A program made the translations under genes and the position numbers. 64,000 bases of DNA from MFD01275-c22 sp963705885 (GTDB lineage Bacteria; Actinomycetota; Actinomycetes; JACCUZ01): positions 2,976,001 to 3,040,000 of the forward strand of contig OY970120.1 of NCBI GenBank assembly GCA_963705885.1, read 5' to 3'. The notes below the pieces were generated by a model, which saw only the letters and a program-made list of their open reading frames with translations, made no database searches and was not told where the DNA came from. Positions 8,666-17,796 of the stretch are shown here, one piece after another (the stretch's first letter is position 1; every line of letters starts with the position of its first letter).

Positions 8666-10032
8666 TCAGGACGGAGCGGTCGTCGGCCAGGGCGCGGGGC
8701 TGTAGGTGATCGTCACCGACTCGTCGCCGGGGAAGGCCTCGGCGACCGTGGCGGAGCCGGGCAGCACGCCCTCGCGCACCCAGCCGTCGAGGGCACCACC
8801 ACGACGACGAGCCACTGCTCCGTGGTGAAGTTGCAGTGGCCGGCTCCGTAAGGGGCGGCGCTGGTGTAGGACGGCGGCCGGATATACAGCTGCAGCAGCC
8901 GTTCACCGTCGCCACGGGAGGCGACGCGCTTCGCGAACACCCGCTCGTTCTGCACGATCACGAGCGGGTCGTGGACGGTGTGCATGGTCACGGTCGGGTC
9001 GGAGAGATCCCCGCTGGGGTTGCCGAGGCGGGACGCCGCCTTCCGCGCCTTCGCGTTCGCGCCGACGCGCTTGCCGTACGTCTCCAGCGTCTGCGCATAC
9101 GCCGACAGCAGACCGGCCCCGAACCCGAACGCGGTGAAGCGCGCGGTGGCGGCCTTGGTCACCCTCTTGCGGTAGTCAGTGCCGCGGTTCGTCGACGGGT
9201 TGGCGCCGACGCGCTGCTCGATGTCGTAGCGGCCGAGCGTCCCGTAGTTGAGGGCGGTGAGCAATGACTCGGTCGCCGCAGCCACCGATGACGTGGTCGA
9301 GGTTCCGTTGTAGGTCTTGGTCTTGGCCGACGCGTCGGTCATCGCTGCGAGCCCGAGAACCCGGCCGGTCGCACCGGTCTGCGTGGCCGGGCCGGCGAGC
9401 TTGGCCATGATCGCCGCCGACGCCGCATCGAAGTTGGCCTGCGCCTGTGCACGCGAGCGGTAGTTGCGCAGCTTGAGCTTGCGGTAGAAGAACCTCTTCA
9501 CGCCGACGGCCACGTCCAGGGCGAGGTCGAGGTTGCGGTTGGTGCCCGCCAGCACACCGCATAGCGGGGCCGCGCCGTCGATGAGTCCGGGTCGCTTCTC
9601 AGCGAGGGTCTGGGTGACGAGACCACCGAGACTGTTGCCCCACGCCAGAACCGTCGTGACCCTGCGGGTGCCGATGCGACGCTGAGCGATCCCGACGGCC
9701 TCGCGCCCGGCGCAACGCCCTCCCGCACGGCCCACCCGGCACCCCGTTCGCGTACGACGAACCCACGAGGCCGAACCCTCGGCAAGCAGCGCGTCGCGGG
9801 TCGCGACCGTGGGCGCGTTCGAGGCGGCGACCGGCGTGAAGGTGTATCCGTGGGACCAGAGCAGCAGCGTTCCGTTGAAGTCCCTGGGCACATCGAGCAC
9901 CCACTGCCCGTTGGCCGTGCGGCCCGTTTCGTGCATCGCGCCGTTGGCGGCGACCGCCGGCGGGGTCGAGACGGCCGCCCCTGCGACCCCGACCACAAGG
10001 ACCACGGCGGACAGGCGTGGCCGAACGCCCAC
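8666..10032 (-). CDS. Secreted alpha/beta hydrolase (frameshifted)
   Basis: The protein starts with a signal peptide (VGVRPRLSAVVLVVGVAGAAVSTPPAVA) and continues as an alpha/beta hydrolase: LLLWSHGYTF holds the oxyanion region and LAWGNSLGGLVTQTLA the nucleophile elbow with Ser (GNSLG). TMHTVHDPLVIVQNE looks like the acid loop and GAGHCNFT supplies the His. Between about 9700 and 9790 two compensating indels scramble a stretch that should read GFGLVGSSYANGVPGWAVREG, and a third near 8800 displaces the C-terminus; in the restored frame the protein ends ITYSPAPWPTTAPS at 8666-8668. Substrate unknown. It is convergent with dprE2 (35 bp) and monocistronic by spacing. These are the last frameshifts seen in the window until the decayed gene at 62573. 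Confidence 0.72.
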
Positions 10033-10205
10033 GGCTTCTCCTTCGGTCGGTCGTGACGAGCCGGGGACGCGGCTCGAACCCCGGTTACCGATGGGTAGCC
10101 AGAGCGTCGATCGCGTTTCTAGCAGGTAACGTCCGCCCGTGTGCAGATTCGCGCGATTCCGTGACAGAAGCGCAGTGCCACACGACGCCGGGTCTTCGCG
10201 CGGGC

Positions 10206-11483
10206 TTACGGGTCCATAACCGGCGACGCGGACGCGTCGGGACCGGCGCAGGGGTCCGGCGTCCCGGTCGGCTCCGGCGTCGGCGACCCGGTCGGCTGCG
10301 CCGACGGGCTGTCCGTGGCCGTCGGTGTGGGGGTGGGAGTCGGCGTCGGCGACGGCGACGGGTCCGGGGTGGCGGTCTCGCCGGCGGGGGTGCCCGTCGG
10401 GGTCGGCTCGTCGCCGGGGCAGGTCGCAGCAGCGGTCTCCGTGGGGTCGGGAGTGGCCGTGGGTCGTGTGCCCGGTAGCGGCGTGGACGGGTGCGCCGAC
10501 GGCCCGCCGGTCGCGCTCGACGCCGGGGCCGGCGGCGGTGGCGGCGGTCGGTCGGTGCCCGGCTCGTCCGCGGGAGGAGACGGTCGCTGCGGGCTCCGTC
10601 CGTCGGCGCCGGGTCGCGTCGGCCCGCCGCCGGCCGGCCGCGCGGTCCGCCCGGGGTCGCCGCCGAGCGTGCCCGTCAGGACCGGGGTGCCGCCGGCGTA
10701 CGCCTCCGCCCAGGCGAGCACGAGGTCGACGTAGTCCCAGGAGTGGTTGTAGCTGAAGACGGCGGCCCGGCGGTCCTTCGTGACCGTCAGGTCGCGCTCG
10801 CCCGTGCAGAGGTAGCCCGCCGACCCGAGGGTCGCGTCCAGCACGTTGTTGGGGTCGCGGTCACCGTCGCCGTTGCCGTCCTGGCCGTGGACCCGCCACG
10901 ACGAGGGGATGAACTGCATCGGGCCCACCGCGCGGTCCCAGGTGCGGTCGCGGTCCCACCGTCCGTCGTCGGTGTCGGGGATCGCCGCGACGCCGGGGCT
11001 GCCGTCCAGCGCCGGGCCGAGGATGGGCACCAGGGTGTCCCCCGCCCGGTCCACCGCCCCGCCGTAGGCGTGGCCCGACTCGACCTTGCCGATGCCCGCC
11101 AGAAGCGGCCACCCCAGCGCGCACGAAGGGTCCGTGCGCCCCATCGACCGCGCGGCCGCCCGGTAGGCGGTGAGCACCCGGGCCGGCAGCGCGGTGTCCG
11201 ACACGTCGTGGCCGGGGGCGCGCCGGGAGACGGCCGGACGGATTTCGAGGACGCCGTCGGGACGGGTGACCGGGTGTGCGCCCTCGAGCTCGGCGAGGGG
11301 ATCGGTCGTGTCCCCGACGTAGCCGAGCGGCCCGTTGGTCACGACCGCGTGGACCGTCGGGCTCTCGCTGCCGACCGGCACCGGCCCGGCGCCGGCGACC
11401 AGCGCCGCGACCAGCGCCGGCACGACCGCCGCACCGGAGGCTGCGGCGGCCGGCACCAGGCGGCGGCTCAGGACGGGACGCAT
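10206..11483 (-). CDS. Secreted lytic murein transglycosylase with Pro/Thr-rich tail
   Basis: 425-aa exported peptidoglycan transglycosylase of the MltB-like SLT_2 type. The ATG at 11483 gives a signal segment (RRLVPAAAASGAAVVPALVAALVAGAG). The catalytic Glu is in LLAGIGKVESGHAYGG, and the later motifs AVGPMQFIPSSWRVHG, GDGDRDPNNVLDATLGSAGYL and AVFSYNHSWDYVDLVLAW are typical of this family. After about residue 285 the protein turns into a low-complexity tail of Pro, Thr, Gly, Ser and Asp with a run of PT repeats (about 10320-10460), as seen in wall-spanning linkers; no wall-sorting signal is visible at the end. An upstream ATG-less extension to 11591 is open but I prefer the start in front of the signal peptide. 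It follows polA on the same strand, 140 bp downstream. Confidence 0.82.
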   Translation of the reverse strand: MRPVLSRRLVPAAAASGAAVVPALVAALVAGAGPVPVGSESPTVHAVVTNGPLGYVGDTTDPLAELEGAHPVTRPDGVLEIRPAVSRRAPGHDVSDTALPARVLTAYRAAARSMGRTDPSCALGWPLLAGIGKVESGHAYGGAVDRAGDTLVPILGPALDGSPGVAAIPDTDDGRWDRDRTWDRAVGPMQFIPSSWRVHGQDGNGDGDRDPNNVLDATLGSAGYLCTGERDLTVTKDRRAAVFSYNHSWDYVDLVLAWAEAYAGGTPVLTGTLGGDPGRTARPAGGGPTRPGADGRSPQRPSPPADEPGTDRPPPPPPAPASSATGGPSAHPSTPLPGTRPTATPDPTETAAATCPGDEPTPTGTPAGETATPDPSPSPTPTPTPTPTATDSPSAQPTGSPTPEPTGTPDPCAGPDASASPVMDP

Positions 11484-11623
11484 CACGACACCGGGTCTCG
11501 AGGGGTGGTCGGACCCTCCGACCGTAGGCGCGGGAGTCCGCGGGGGGAACCCGTCCCGGGCGGGCAGCACGCCAGGTGACAGAACTGTCACGCGGCGCGG
11601 TGGCGGACCGGGGAGCGGCCGGG

Positions 11624-14308
11624 TCAGTGGCTGGCGTCGTGCCAGGTCCGGCCCGCCCCGACCGAGACGTCGAGCGGCACGGAGAGCTCGTAGGCGGCGC
11701 CCATCTCGCGACGCACCAGCGCCTCGAGCTCCTCGCGCTCACCCCGGGCCACCTCGAGCACGAGCTCGTCGTGGACCTGCAGCAGCATGCGCGACGACAG
11801 CCCCGCCTCGCGCAGGGCGCGGTCGACGCCGAGCATCGCGACCTTGATGATGTCGGCGGCGGAGCCCTGGATGGGCGCGTTGAGGGCCATCCGCTCGGCG
11901 ATGTCACGGCGCTGCCGGTTGTCGCTGGTGAGGTCGGGCAGGTAGCGGCGCCGGCCGAGGATCGTCTCGGTGAAGCCCGACCGGCGCGCCTCGTCGACGA
12001 CGTCGTGCAGGTAGTCGCGCACGCCGCCGAAGCGCAGGAAGTACTCGTCCATGAGGCCCTTGGCCTCGTCGGTGGCGATGCCGAGCTGGCGGGAGAGCCC
12101 GAACGCCGAGAGGCCGTAGGCGAGGCCGTAGCTCATCGCCTTGATCTTGGCGCGCTGCTCGATCGAGACCGCGGCCGGCTCGACGCCGAACACCCGCGAG
12201 GCGGTGAAGGCGTGCAGGTCCTCGCCGGAGTGGAACGCCTCGATCAGCCCGGCGTCCTCGGAGAGGTGGGCCATGATGCGCATCTCGATCTGGCTGTAGT
12301 CGGCGGTGAGCAGGCAGTCGTGCCCCTCACCGACCATGAAGACCTCGCGGATCCGGCGTCCCTCCTCGGTGCGGATCGGGATGTTCTGCAGGTTCGGGTC
12401 GGTCGACGACAGGCGGCCGGTCGCCGCGATCATCTGGTTGTAGGTCGTGTGGATGCGCCCGTCGTCGGCGACGGACTTGAGCAGGCCGTCGACGGTCACC
12501 TTGAGCCGGGTCGCGTCGCGGTGACGCAGCAGCGCGGCCAGGAACGGGTGCTCGGTCTGCGCGAACAGCGTCTGCAGGGCCTCGGCGTCGGTCGTCCAGC
12601 CGGTCTTGGTGCGCTTGGTCTTGGGCATGCCGAGGTCCTCGAACAGCACGACCTGCAGCTGCTTGGGCGACCCCAGGTTGATCTCCTTGCCCAGCACGGC
12701 GTAGGCCTCGTCGGCGGCCGACTTCACCGCCGAGCCGAAGTGCGACTCGAGCGACGCGAGATGGTCCGCGTCGACCGCGATGCCCGTGCGCTCCATCTCG
12801 GCGAGGACCCCGACGAGCGGCAGCTCGACCTCGCGGAGCAGCCGGGTGGCGGCCTTGGCCTCGAGCTCGGTGTCGAGCCGGTCGGCCAGCTCGAGGACGG
12901 CGCGGGCCCGGACGACGTCGGCCGCGGCCGCCGCCGCCTCGTCCTGACCGTCGAACGAGAGCTGCCCGCCACCGTCGTCCTCGGACCTCAGCTCGCGGCG
13001 CAGGTAGCGCAGGGCGAGGTCGGCGAGGTCGTAGCTGCGCTGGTCGGGCATCGCGAGGTAGGCCGAGAGCGCGGTGTCGCTGGTCACGCCGCGCAGGTCC
13101 CAGCCGCGGGCGGCGAACGCCAGCGACGGCCCCTTGGCGTCGTGCAGCGCCTTGGCGACCTCGGGGTCGGCCAGCCAGTCGGCGAAGGCCTTCTCGTCGG
13201 TGGGGTCGAGGCCCGACGGCTCGAACCACGCGCCCTCACCGGCCGCCGACGCCAGCGCGACGCCGACGACGTCGCCCGTGCCGGCGCCCCAGAACCCCGA
13301 GATGTGCACGCCCGTGCGGCCCGGGCCGCGGGCGTGCTCGTCGAGCCAGCCGGCGAGCTCGCCCGGCCCGAGCACGCGGCAGGTCACGTCGAAGCCCTCG
13401 TCGGCCTCGGGAGCGGCGGACTCGACGGTGGCGTAGAGCCGGTCGCGCAGCACGCGGAACTCGAGGGTGTCGAACACCTGGTGGACCTCGTCGCGCTCCC
13501 AGTTGACGCGGGCGAGGTCGCCCGGCATCACCTCGACGGGGACGTCGCGCACCAGCTCGGTGAGCTGGCGGTTCTGGATGACCTGCGCGAGGTGGGCACG
13601 CAACGCGTCTCCGGCCTTGCCCTTCACCTCGTCGACACGGGCCACCAGGGTGTCGAGGTCGCCGAACTCGACCACCCACCTGGTCGCCGTCTTCTCCCCG
13701 ACCGACGGGATGTTGGGCAGGTTGTCGCTCGGGTCGCCGCGCAGCGCTGCGAAGTCGGGGTACTGCGCCGGGGAGAGGCCGTACTTGTCGCGCACCGCCT
13801 CGGGGGTCATGCGGGACAGGTCGGAGACGCCCTTGCGCGGGTAGAGCACCGTGACCCGGTCGCTCACCAGCTGGAGCGCGTCGCGGTCACCGGTGCAGAT
13901 CAGGACGTCGAAACCCTCCTTCTCGGCGCGGCTGGTGACCGTCGCGATGACGTCGTCGGCCTCGTATCCCTCGGCCTCGAGCGCCGGGATGCGCAGTGCC
14001 GCGAGAACCTCCTTGACCAGGTCGACCTGTCCCCTGAACTCGTCGGGGCTCGTCGTCCTGTTGGCCTTGTAGTCGGCGAAGAGCTCGCTGCGGAAGGTCT
14101 GCCGCGACACGTCGAACGCGACGGCGACGTGGGTCGGGTTCTCGTCGCGCAGCAGGTTGATGAGCATCGAGGTGAACCCGTAGACCGCGTTGGTCGTCTG
14201 CCCCGTGGTGGTCGAGAAGTTCTCGACCGGCAGCGCGTAGAAGGCGCGGTAGGCGAGCGAGTGGCCGTCGAGGAGGAGGAGCCGGTAGGGCGTCGTCGGG
14301 TCGGTCAC
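11624..14308 (-). CDS. polA: DNA polymerase I
   Basis: 894-aa family-A DNA polymerase for Okazaki-fragment processing and repair. The N-terminal 5'-nuclease domain is complete (LLLLDGHSLAYRAFYALP, then VAFDVSRQTFRSE, EAEGYEADDVIAT, SDNLPNIPSVGEKTA). The middle domain corresponds to the 3'-5' exonuclease fold but lacks the DxE metal-binding motif, as is usual for actinobacterial Pol I, so proofreading is not expected. The polymerase domain carries motif A (DYSQIEMRIMAHLSED), motif B (RAKIKAMSYGLAYGLSAFGL) and motif C (LQVHDELVLEV). GTG 14308 is chosen over an upstream ATG at 14338 because the conserved protein begins at TDPTTPYRLLLLDG. It is divergent from the thioesterase gene with a 43-bp gap. 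Confidence 0.95.
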   Translation of the reverse strand: MTDPTTPYRLLLLDGHSLAYRAFYALPVENFSTTTGQTTNAVYGFTSMLINLLRDENPTHVAVAFDVSRQTFRSELFADYKANRTTSPDEFRGQVDLVKEVLAALRIPALEAEGYEADDVIATVTSRAEKEGFDVLICTGDRDALQLVSDRVTVLYPRKGVSDLSRMTPEAVRDKYGLSPAQYPDFAALRGDPSDNLPNIPSVGEKTATRWVVEFGDLDTLVARVDEVKGKAGDALRAHLAQVIQNRQLTELVRDVPVEVMPGDLARVNWERDEVHQVFDTLEFRVLRDRLYATVESAAPEADEGFDVTCRVLGPGELAGWLDEHARGPGRTGVHISGFWGAGTGDVVGVALASAAGEGAWFEPSGLDPTDEKAFADWLADPEVAKALHDAKGPSLAFAARGWDLRGVTSDTALSAYLAMPDQRSYDLADLALRYLRRELRSEDDGGGQLSFDGQDEAAAAAADVVRARAVLELADRLDTELEAKAATRLLREVELPLVGVLAEMERTGIAVDADHLASLESHFGSAVKSAADEAYAVLGKEINLGSPKQLQVVLFEDLGMPKTKRTKTGWTTDAEALQTLFAQTEHPFLAALLRHRDATRLKVTVDGLLKSVADDGRIHTTYNQMIAATGRLSSTDPNLQNIPIRTEEGRRIREVFMVGEGHDCLLTADYSQIEMRIMAHLSEDAGLIEAFHSGEDLHAFTASRVFGVEPAAVSIEQRAKIKAMSYGLAYGLSAFGLSRQLGIATDEAKGLMDEYFLRFGGVRDYLHDVVDEARRSGFTETILGRRRYLPDLTSDNRQRRDIAERMALNAPIQGSAADIIKVAMLGVDRALREAGLSSRMLLQVHDELVLEVARGEREELEALVRREMGAAYELSVPLDVSVGAGRTWHDASH

Positions 14309-14351
14309 GGCCCCGACCCTAGTGCGGGCCGGGGACACCTACGATCGGCGC

Positions 14352-14777
14352 ATGAACCCGCCCCCAGCCGACCCCCTGGCCGCGATCCGCACGGCGAGCA
14401 CCGGCACGCTCGCCGAGCGGATGGGCATCGAGTTCGTCGAGGTGTCGGCGGAGCGGCTGGTCGCCACCATGCCGGTCGAGGGGAACACGCAGCCCTACGG
14501 CCTGCTCCACGGCGGGGCCTCGGTCGTGCTCGCCGAGACCCTCGGGTCGGTCGGGGCCGCGATCCACGCCGGGCCGGACCGGGTCGCCATCGGCCTCGAC
14601 ATCAACGCCTCGCACCACCGCGCCGCCCGCTCCGGGCTCGTGACCGGGGTCGCCACGCCCGTGCACGCCGGGTCGACCGTCGTCTCGTACCAGGTGGAGA
14701 TCAGCGACGACGAGGGCCGCCGCGTGTGCACGTCGCGCATCACCTGCCTGCTCCGCGACGCCCCGCCCGGCGGCTGA
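14352..14777 (+). CDS. PaaI-family hotdog thioesterase
   Basis: 141-aa single hotdog-fold protein of the PaaI/YbgC-like thioesterase type that hydrolyses acyl-CoA thioesters. The helix motif is GLLHGGASVVLAETLGSVGA, with the typical HGG and the acidic residue (E) facing it; the strand block VAIGLDINASHHRAARSG is as expected for the family. Length matches the family. The start ATG 14352 is the first after polA's divergent start. It runs convergent to the GNAT gene at 14790-15374 with a 12-bp gap. The acyl substrate is not predictable from the sequence. Confidence 0.85.
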   Translation: MNPPPADPLAAIRTASTGTLAERMGIEFVEVSAERLVATMPVEGNTQPYGLLHGGASVVLAETLGSVGAAIHAGPDRVAIGLDINASHHRAARSGLVTGVATPVHAGSTVVSYQVEISDDEGRRVCTSRITCLLRDAPPGG

Positions 14778-14789
14778 CCGCGCGGTCGC

Positions 14790-15374
14790 TCAGTCCACCG
14801 GCCCGGCGACCGCAGCCCGGATGCGGCGCAGCGTGCGACGGCGCGCGACGAGGTGCTCGGCGAGGGCAGGGCCCTTCGCGCCGGAGAGGCGCCGCCGCAG
14901 GACACTGACGGGGACCGAGCGTCGGACGACCACCGGGCCGAAGCCCAGCCGCGCGTAGAACCGCTGGGTGTCGCGCATCTGCGGCAGGACGCTGGTCAGC
15001 ACGTGCTCCGCGCCGACCTCGTCCGCGAAGCTCACGGCCGAGGCGAGCAGCGCCTTGCCGACGCCCTGACGGCGGAAGCCGTCGCGCACGTGCAGGTAGT
15101 GGGTGTGCACGGCCCGCTGGTCGAACAGCGGCGCGTAGGCCGTGACCGAGAGCACCGTCATGCCGGCCACCTCGCCGTCGAGGGTGGCGACGAGCGCTCG
15201 GGAGTCGGGGTCGGCCGTGACGGCGGCGAGCCGGTCCAGCAGCCCGTCCTCGTCCGGGACGGGCACGACGCGCTCGATGCGGCTGCCGATGCGGCGCAGC
15301 TCCTCCCACATCGCCAGGAGGGCGGGGAGGTCCTCGGTCCGTGCGACTCGCACCGCCACACTCGGTCGCGTCAC
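14790..15374 (-). CDS. GNAT-family N-acetyltransferase
   Basis: 194-aa acetyltransferase with one GNAT domain over the first 150 residues. The acetyl-CoA pyrophosphate-binding loop is FRRQGVGKALLASA in the motif A position after HYLHVRDG, and QRFYARLGFGPVVV is the C-terminal motif B with the usual Tyr. The tail (SGAKGPALAEHLVARRRTLRRIRAAV) is strongly basic and family-atypical. The start is GTG 15374 (TRPSVAVRVARTEDLP); an open extension to 15410 is possible. The acceptor substrate is unknown. It lies divergent from the DUF554 gene, with 166 bp between them that should hold both promoters. Confidence 0.82.
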   Translation of the reverse strand: MTRPSVAVRVARTEDLPALLAMWEELRRIGSRIERVVPVPDEDGLLDRLAAVTADPDSRALVATLDGEVAGMTVLSVTAYAPLFDQRAVHTHYLHVRDGFRRQGVGKALLASAVSFADEVGAEHVLTSVLPQMRDTQRFYARLGFGPVVVRRSVPVSVLRRRLSGAKGPALAEHLVARRRTLRRIRAAVAGPVD

Positions 15375-15540
15375 GGCTCCTCCTGCTGCGGACGGGGACG
15401 CACCCGACACCAGGGGTCGGGCGGCCCGGGACGACGGGTCCTCGGTGACTGCCCCCGCAACAGCCGGGCCGGACCTTACGCCCCCGCGCCACCGCGCGAG
15501 ATGATGGGTCGGTTTCCGATCTTGGACAGGAGCTCACCCG

Positions 15541-16290
15541 GTGGTCAGAGGCACGGGAACGCTGCTCAACGTGGCGACCATCCTGCTGGGGTCGGGCATC
15601 GGTGTCCTGCTCGGCAACCGGCTGCCCCAGAGGACCCGTGACGTGGTCACCGACGGCCTGGGCCTGGTGACGCTGCTGGTCGCCGGCACCAGCGCCGCGG
15701 CGGTGCTCGACGCCGAGCTGCTGGACGCGATCGGCTCCAGCGCCCCCGTGCTCGTGGTGCTGGGGTCGGTGCTCGTCGGGGGCATCGCCGGGTCGCTGCT
15801 GCGCATCGAGGACCGCCTGGAGGGCGTCGGCGCCGCGATCCGCACCCGGATGCCGGTCGGGGAGGGGTCCCACGAGGAGCGCCACCGGTTCGTCGAGGGT
15901 TTCGTCACCGCGTCGCTGGTGTTCTGCGTCGGCCCCCTGACCGTCCTGGGGTCGCTCGACGACGGCCTCGGCCGCGGCATCGACAAGCTCGCGCTGAAGT
16001 CCACTTTGGACGGGTTCGCGTCGATCGCGTTCGCGGCGAGCCTCGGCTGGGGGGTCGCTGCGTCCGTGGTCGCCGTGCTGGCGATCCAGGGGTCGCTCAC
16101 CGTGCTGGGGGCGCTGCTCGGCGACCTGCTCCCCGACGCGCACCTGTCCGCCCTGACCGCGACCGGCGGCCTGCTGCTCGCCGGCGTGGCGCTGCGGCTC
16201 CTGCGCATCCGGCCCGTCCCGGTCGCGGACCTGCTGCCCGCCCTGCTCGTCGCGCCGCTGCTCGTGCAGCTCGTCGTCGCGACCCGCTGA
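15541..16290 (+). CDS. DUF554 membrane protein
   Basis: 249-aa integral membrane protein of the DUF554 (YdfK-like) family. It begins GTLLNVATILLGSGIGVLLGNRLP, the family's N-terminal signature, and has about seven hydrophobic segments with the acidic/charged pattern RFVEGFVTASLVFCVGPLTVLGSLDDGLG and LALKSTLDGFASIAFAASLG in the centre. The GTG start at 15541 has AGGAG at 15528-15532. No function is established for the family; a transport role is often supposed. It stands alone between the GNAT gene and the liv operon. Confidence 0.85.
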   Translation: MVRGTGTLLNVATILLGSGIGVLLGNRLPQRTRDVVTDGLGLVTLLVAGTSAAAVLDAELLDAIGSSAPVLVVLGSVLVGGIAGSLLRIEDRLEGVGAAIRTRMPVGEGSHEERHRFVEGFVTASLVFCVGPLTVLGSLDDGLGRGIDKLALKSTLDGFASIAFAASLGWGVAASVVAVLAIQGSLTVLGALLGDLLPDAHLSALTATGGLLLAGVALRLLRIRPVPVADLLPALLVAPLLVQLVVATR

Positions 16291-16415
16291 CGGTCCCCCC
16301 GGTTCTCTCGCCGCGCACACCGTCGGGCACTATGCTCGCCGCGACGGTGACTCGGCCCCGGCCCCACCGCTCGTCTGCCCGACCGCACGACCGTTCCTCT
16401 CCCGGAGGTGTCCTG

Positions 16416-17717
16416 GTGCGCAGAAGAGTCGCCGTGACCCTGGCGACGCTGTTGTCCGCTGTTGTCTGCGTTCTCGGTGTCGGGGTCGGCGCGGCTCACG
16501 CCGAAGGCGAGTCGATCTTCGGCTTCCTGCGCAACGCCAAGGCCGGCGAGCTGCAGCCCGTCCCCGGGGCGACGATCACCGTGACCGGTCCGAACGGGTT
16601 CAGCGGGACCGCGACCACCGACGAGACGGGCCGCTGGACGGTCGAGACGAACGCGTCCGGCACCTTCGAGGTGAAGCTCGACCAGGACTCGTTGCCGGAG
16701 GGCGTCACGCTGCGCGACCCGGAGGCCGACACGCTGGAGGTGCCCGTCGCGTCGGGCCAGGACAAGCCGGTGCTCTTCGCGCTCGGCAAGAGCACCCGCA
16801 ACGTGCAGAACAAGTGGGAGCAGGCAGCCCAGCTCTCGGCGGAGGGGCTGCGGTTCGGCCTCATCATCGCCCTCGCCTCCGTCGGGCTCTCGCTCATCTT
16901 CGGCACCACCGGCCTCACCAACTTCTCCCACGGCGAGCTGGTCACTCTCGGCGCGGTCAGCGCTTGGTGGTTCAGCACCGGCAACCTGCCCTTCCTGCCT
17001 GACTACGGCGGCATGAACTTCCTCGTCGCGGGAGTCGTCACCCTGGTCTTCATGGGGTTCATCGGCTGGGCCAACGACGCGGGGCTGTGGCGGCCGCTGC
17101 GCCGCCGGAGCACCGGCCTGATCGCGGCGATGATCATCTCGATCGGACTGGCCCTCTTCCTGCGCTACTTCCTGCTCTACCTCTTCGGCGGGCAGACGCG
17201 GTCCTACCGCGCGTACCGCGGGCAGACCGGCCTGGACTTCGGCCCGATCACCCTGAGCGTCGTCGACTACGCGAGCATGGGCATCGCGGTGATCGTGCTG
17301 ATGGCCGTGGCGTACGCGCTGCTGAGGACCCGCATCGGCAAGGCCACCCGCGCGGTGTCGGACAACCCGGCCCTCGCGGCGGCGTCGGGCATCGACGTCG
17401 ACCGGGTGATCCGTGTGGTCTGGATCTCCGGGTCCATGCTCGCCGGGCTGGCGGGGATCCTGCTCGGCGTCGCGCAGGGCATCAACTGGCAGACCGGCTT
17501 CCAGATCCTGCTGCTGATGTTCGCGGCCGTGACCCTGGGCGGGCTGGGCACCGCGTTCGGCGCCCTCCTGGGCAGCATCGTGGTGGGCATGTTCGTCACC
17601 GTGTCGACCCTGGTGATCCCCACCGAGCTGAAGAACGTCGGCGCACTGGGCATCCTCATCGTCATCCTCCTGGTCAGGCCGCAGGGCATCCTCGGCCGGG
17701 CGCAGCGGGTCGGCTGA
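16416..17717 (+). CDS. livH: Branched-chain amino acid ABC permease LivH with extra exported N-terminal domain
   Basis: 433-aa LivH-type permease for branched-chain amino acid or related substrates. Residues 1-29 are a signal peptide (VRRRVAVTLATLLSAVVCVL to AHA). Residues 30-115 form a beta-sandwich of the carboxypeptidase-regulatory/SpaA type (PVPGATITVTGPNGFSG, TTDETGRWTVET, GTFEVKLDQDSLPEG), which plain LivH proteins of about 290-300 aa do not have. From about residue 140 the normal permease follows, with GLTNFSHGELVTLGAVSAWW and the EAA-like loop GKATRAVSDNPALAAASGID, ending LILLVRPQGILG-like. The GTG start 16416 has GGAGG at 16404-16408. It is first in the livHMGF operon. Confidence 0.88.
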   Translation: MRRRVAVTLATLLSAVVCVLGVGVGAAHAEGESIFGFLRNAKAGELQPVPGATITVTGPNGFSGTATTDETGRWTVETNASGTFEVKLDQDSLPEGVTLRDPEADTLEVPVASGQDKPVLFALGKSTRNVQNKWEQAAQLSAEGLRFGLIIALASVGLSLIFGTTGLTNFSHGELVTLGAVSAWWFSTGNLPFLPDYGGMNFLVAGVVTLVFMGFIGWANDAGLWRPLRRRSTGLIAAMIISIGLALFLRYFLLYLFGGQTRSYRAYRGQTGLDFGPITLSVVDYASMGIAVIVLMAVAYALLRTRIGKATRAVSDNPALAAASGIDVDRVIRVVWISGSMLAGLAGILLGVAQGINWQTGFQILLLMFAAVTLGGLGTAFGALLGSIVVGMFVTVSTLVIPTELKNVGALGILIVILLVRPQGILGRAQRVG

Positions 17718-17736
17718 GGCGGGCGGAGGAGACGAC

Positions 17737-17796
17737 ATGAACACCGCGAGGCGACGTCCGGAGCGAGGAACGAGCGGAGGCGGAGCGCGCCGATGA
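17737..17796 (+). CDS. Putative 19-aa leader peptide overlapping livM start
   Basis: Between livH and livM an ATG at 17737, behind a strong GGAGGAG at 17724-17730, opens a 19-codon frame (MNTARRRPERGTSGGGARR) whose TGA overlaps the livM ATG as ATGA. livM itself has a weaker purine stretch (GGAGGCGGAG) in front. The short frame is very rich in Arg and Gly. It could be a translated leader that couples livM to ribosomes leaving livH, or a chance by-product of the purine-rich spacer GGAGCGAGGAACGAGCGGAGG. There is no conservation evidence available here. Confidence 0.3.
   Translation: MNTARRRPERGTSGGGARR

Noticed and set aside
10060..10095. A tRNA T-arm-like GGTTCGAGCC on the minus strand next to a GGGG/CCCC run.
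   Set aside because: No acceptor, D or anticodon arm can be built around it, so it is not a tRNA; an attachment-site remnant cannot be supported.
11576..14908. Open frame of about 1,100 codons antisense to polA.
   Set aside because: Exactly mirrors polA codons; composition is typical of an antisense shadow.
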